Part shown: positions 25,765-26,050 of the stretch, piece after piece | How positions within the stretch are numbered: position 1 is the first letter of the stretch | Layout: each line of letters starts with the position of its first letter | Source: an uncultured Eubacterium sp. | GTDB taxonomy: Bacteria; Bacillota; Clostridia; Lachnospirales; Lachnospiraceae | Length of the DNA: 26,050 nt | Assembly: GCA_934317205.1 (NCBI GenBank) | Contig: CAKREL010000022.1 | Span: forward strand, 1 to 26,050 | Direction of reading: 5' to 3' | Made by a program: the position numbers and the translations under genes | Notes under the pieces: model-generated | Database searches by the model: none | What the model was told of the DNA's origin: nothing | Seen by the model: the letters and a program-made list of their open reading frames with translations, nothing else

Positions 25765-25947
25765 TTAGTCTCCACCATTTAATTTATAGGCTCTTAGTTT
25801 TGCCATTTTACCGGCTCCTTTAATACTCAAGCCCATTGGCCTGGAACTCATCCGGCTTGAAAGCACATGACTAACATGCCCTTCCGTACTGCTTCCTTTT
25901 ATTCCTTCCCGATGATTTAAACGTAAGGGATTTTTCCCTTGAACCCA
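25765..25947 (-). pseudogene. C-terminal remnant of an ISLre2-family transposase (UPF0236)
   Basis: The minus-strand frame between an in-frame TGA (25948-25950) and TAA (25765-25767) encodes 60 residues. They include STEGHVSHVLSSRMSSRPMG and KMAKLRAYKLNGGD, the characteristic C-terminus of UPF0236/ISLre2 transposases. No start codon or upstream catalytic part can be read in this window. Conserved-looking non-coding sequence continues to about 25660 and contains the palindrome GTAAATTTAC (25674-25683); it may hold the end of the element. The exact terminal repeat is not resolved. Confidence 0.7.
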
Positions 25948-25991
25948 TCATTTATGATATATGGTGGCGCTTTTCGCCCCCAAATAGTGAA

Positions 25992-26016
25992 AGTGGGGGC
26001 ACTTTCTGCCCCCACT
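25992..26016. other. GC-rich perfect hairpin near the window edge
   Basis: AGTGGGGGCA (25992-26001) and TGCCCCCACT (26007-26016) form a perfect 10-bp stem around CTTTC. It lies upstream of the ISLre2 remnant in a stretch (25948-26050) where I can see no gene. It may be part of a mobile element end. Confidence 0.5.
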
Positions 26017-26050
26017 CAGGAAATGTTGCTAAAATACTGTTTAGATTTAT

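Overview
The window looks like chromosome from a low-GC, Gram-positive gut anaerobe of the Clostridia, most likely a Lachnospiraceae member. The reasons are AGGAGG-type ribosome binding sites, several TTG starts, a 4-hydroxybutyryl-CoA dehydratase, a clostridial PdxS/PdxT pair, and IS66 and ISLre2 remnants. This is inferred from gene content; no marker gene names the species.

Layout. 1-402 is the end of a purine (NCS2) permease, converging on a lacZ-EamA transporter operon (4438 to 512, minus). A LacI-type regulator lies upstream (4864-5856), and two near-identical operator-like sites sit on the lacZ promoter. A multi-hairpin dispersed repeat lies between lacZ and the regulator; a degenerate second copy is at 21.65 kb. 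A SulP anion transporter with a long charged C-terminal tail follows (5966-8077).

8194-12783 is the most distinctive block: a minus-strand operon of FabZ-like dehydratase, acyl carrier protein, AMP-dependent acyl ligase, and a single polypeptide fusing LuxE (acyl-protein synthetase) to LuxC (acyl-thioester reductase). The simplest reading is a compact machine that loads an acyl group and reduces it to an aldehyde. No luciferase, ketosynthase or ketoreductase is present. A NifU-domain protein (12856-13158) precedes it, and upstream of that is 4-hydroxybutyryl-CoA dehydratase (13316-14767) with all four iron-sulfur ligands. Its neighbour (15024-16448) is a PAS-AAA+-Fis regulator that has lost the sigma-54 contact loop. 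Matching 12-bp boxes and sigma-70-type promoters occur upstream of both genes.

16538-21632 holds fructokinase, type I asparaginase and the MocR-type regulator PdxR on the minus strand, divergent from pdxS-pdxT (vitamin B6 synthesis). 21755-23970 is a DUF1538 membrane protein with a two-domain PII-like partner, probably a regulated ion transporter. 24017-25092 is an HTH protein fused to a (p)ppGpp-hydrolase-type HD domain, followed by a RelB/DinJ antitoxin with no toxin beside it. 25216-26050 is a graveyard of WYL-regulator, IS66 and ISLre2 fragments. I saw no tRNA, rRNA, CRISPR array or intact transposase.
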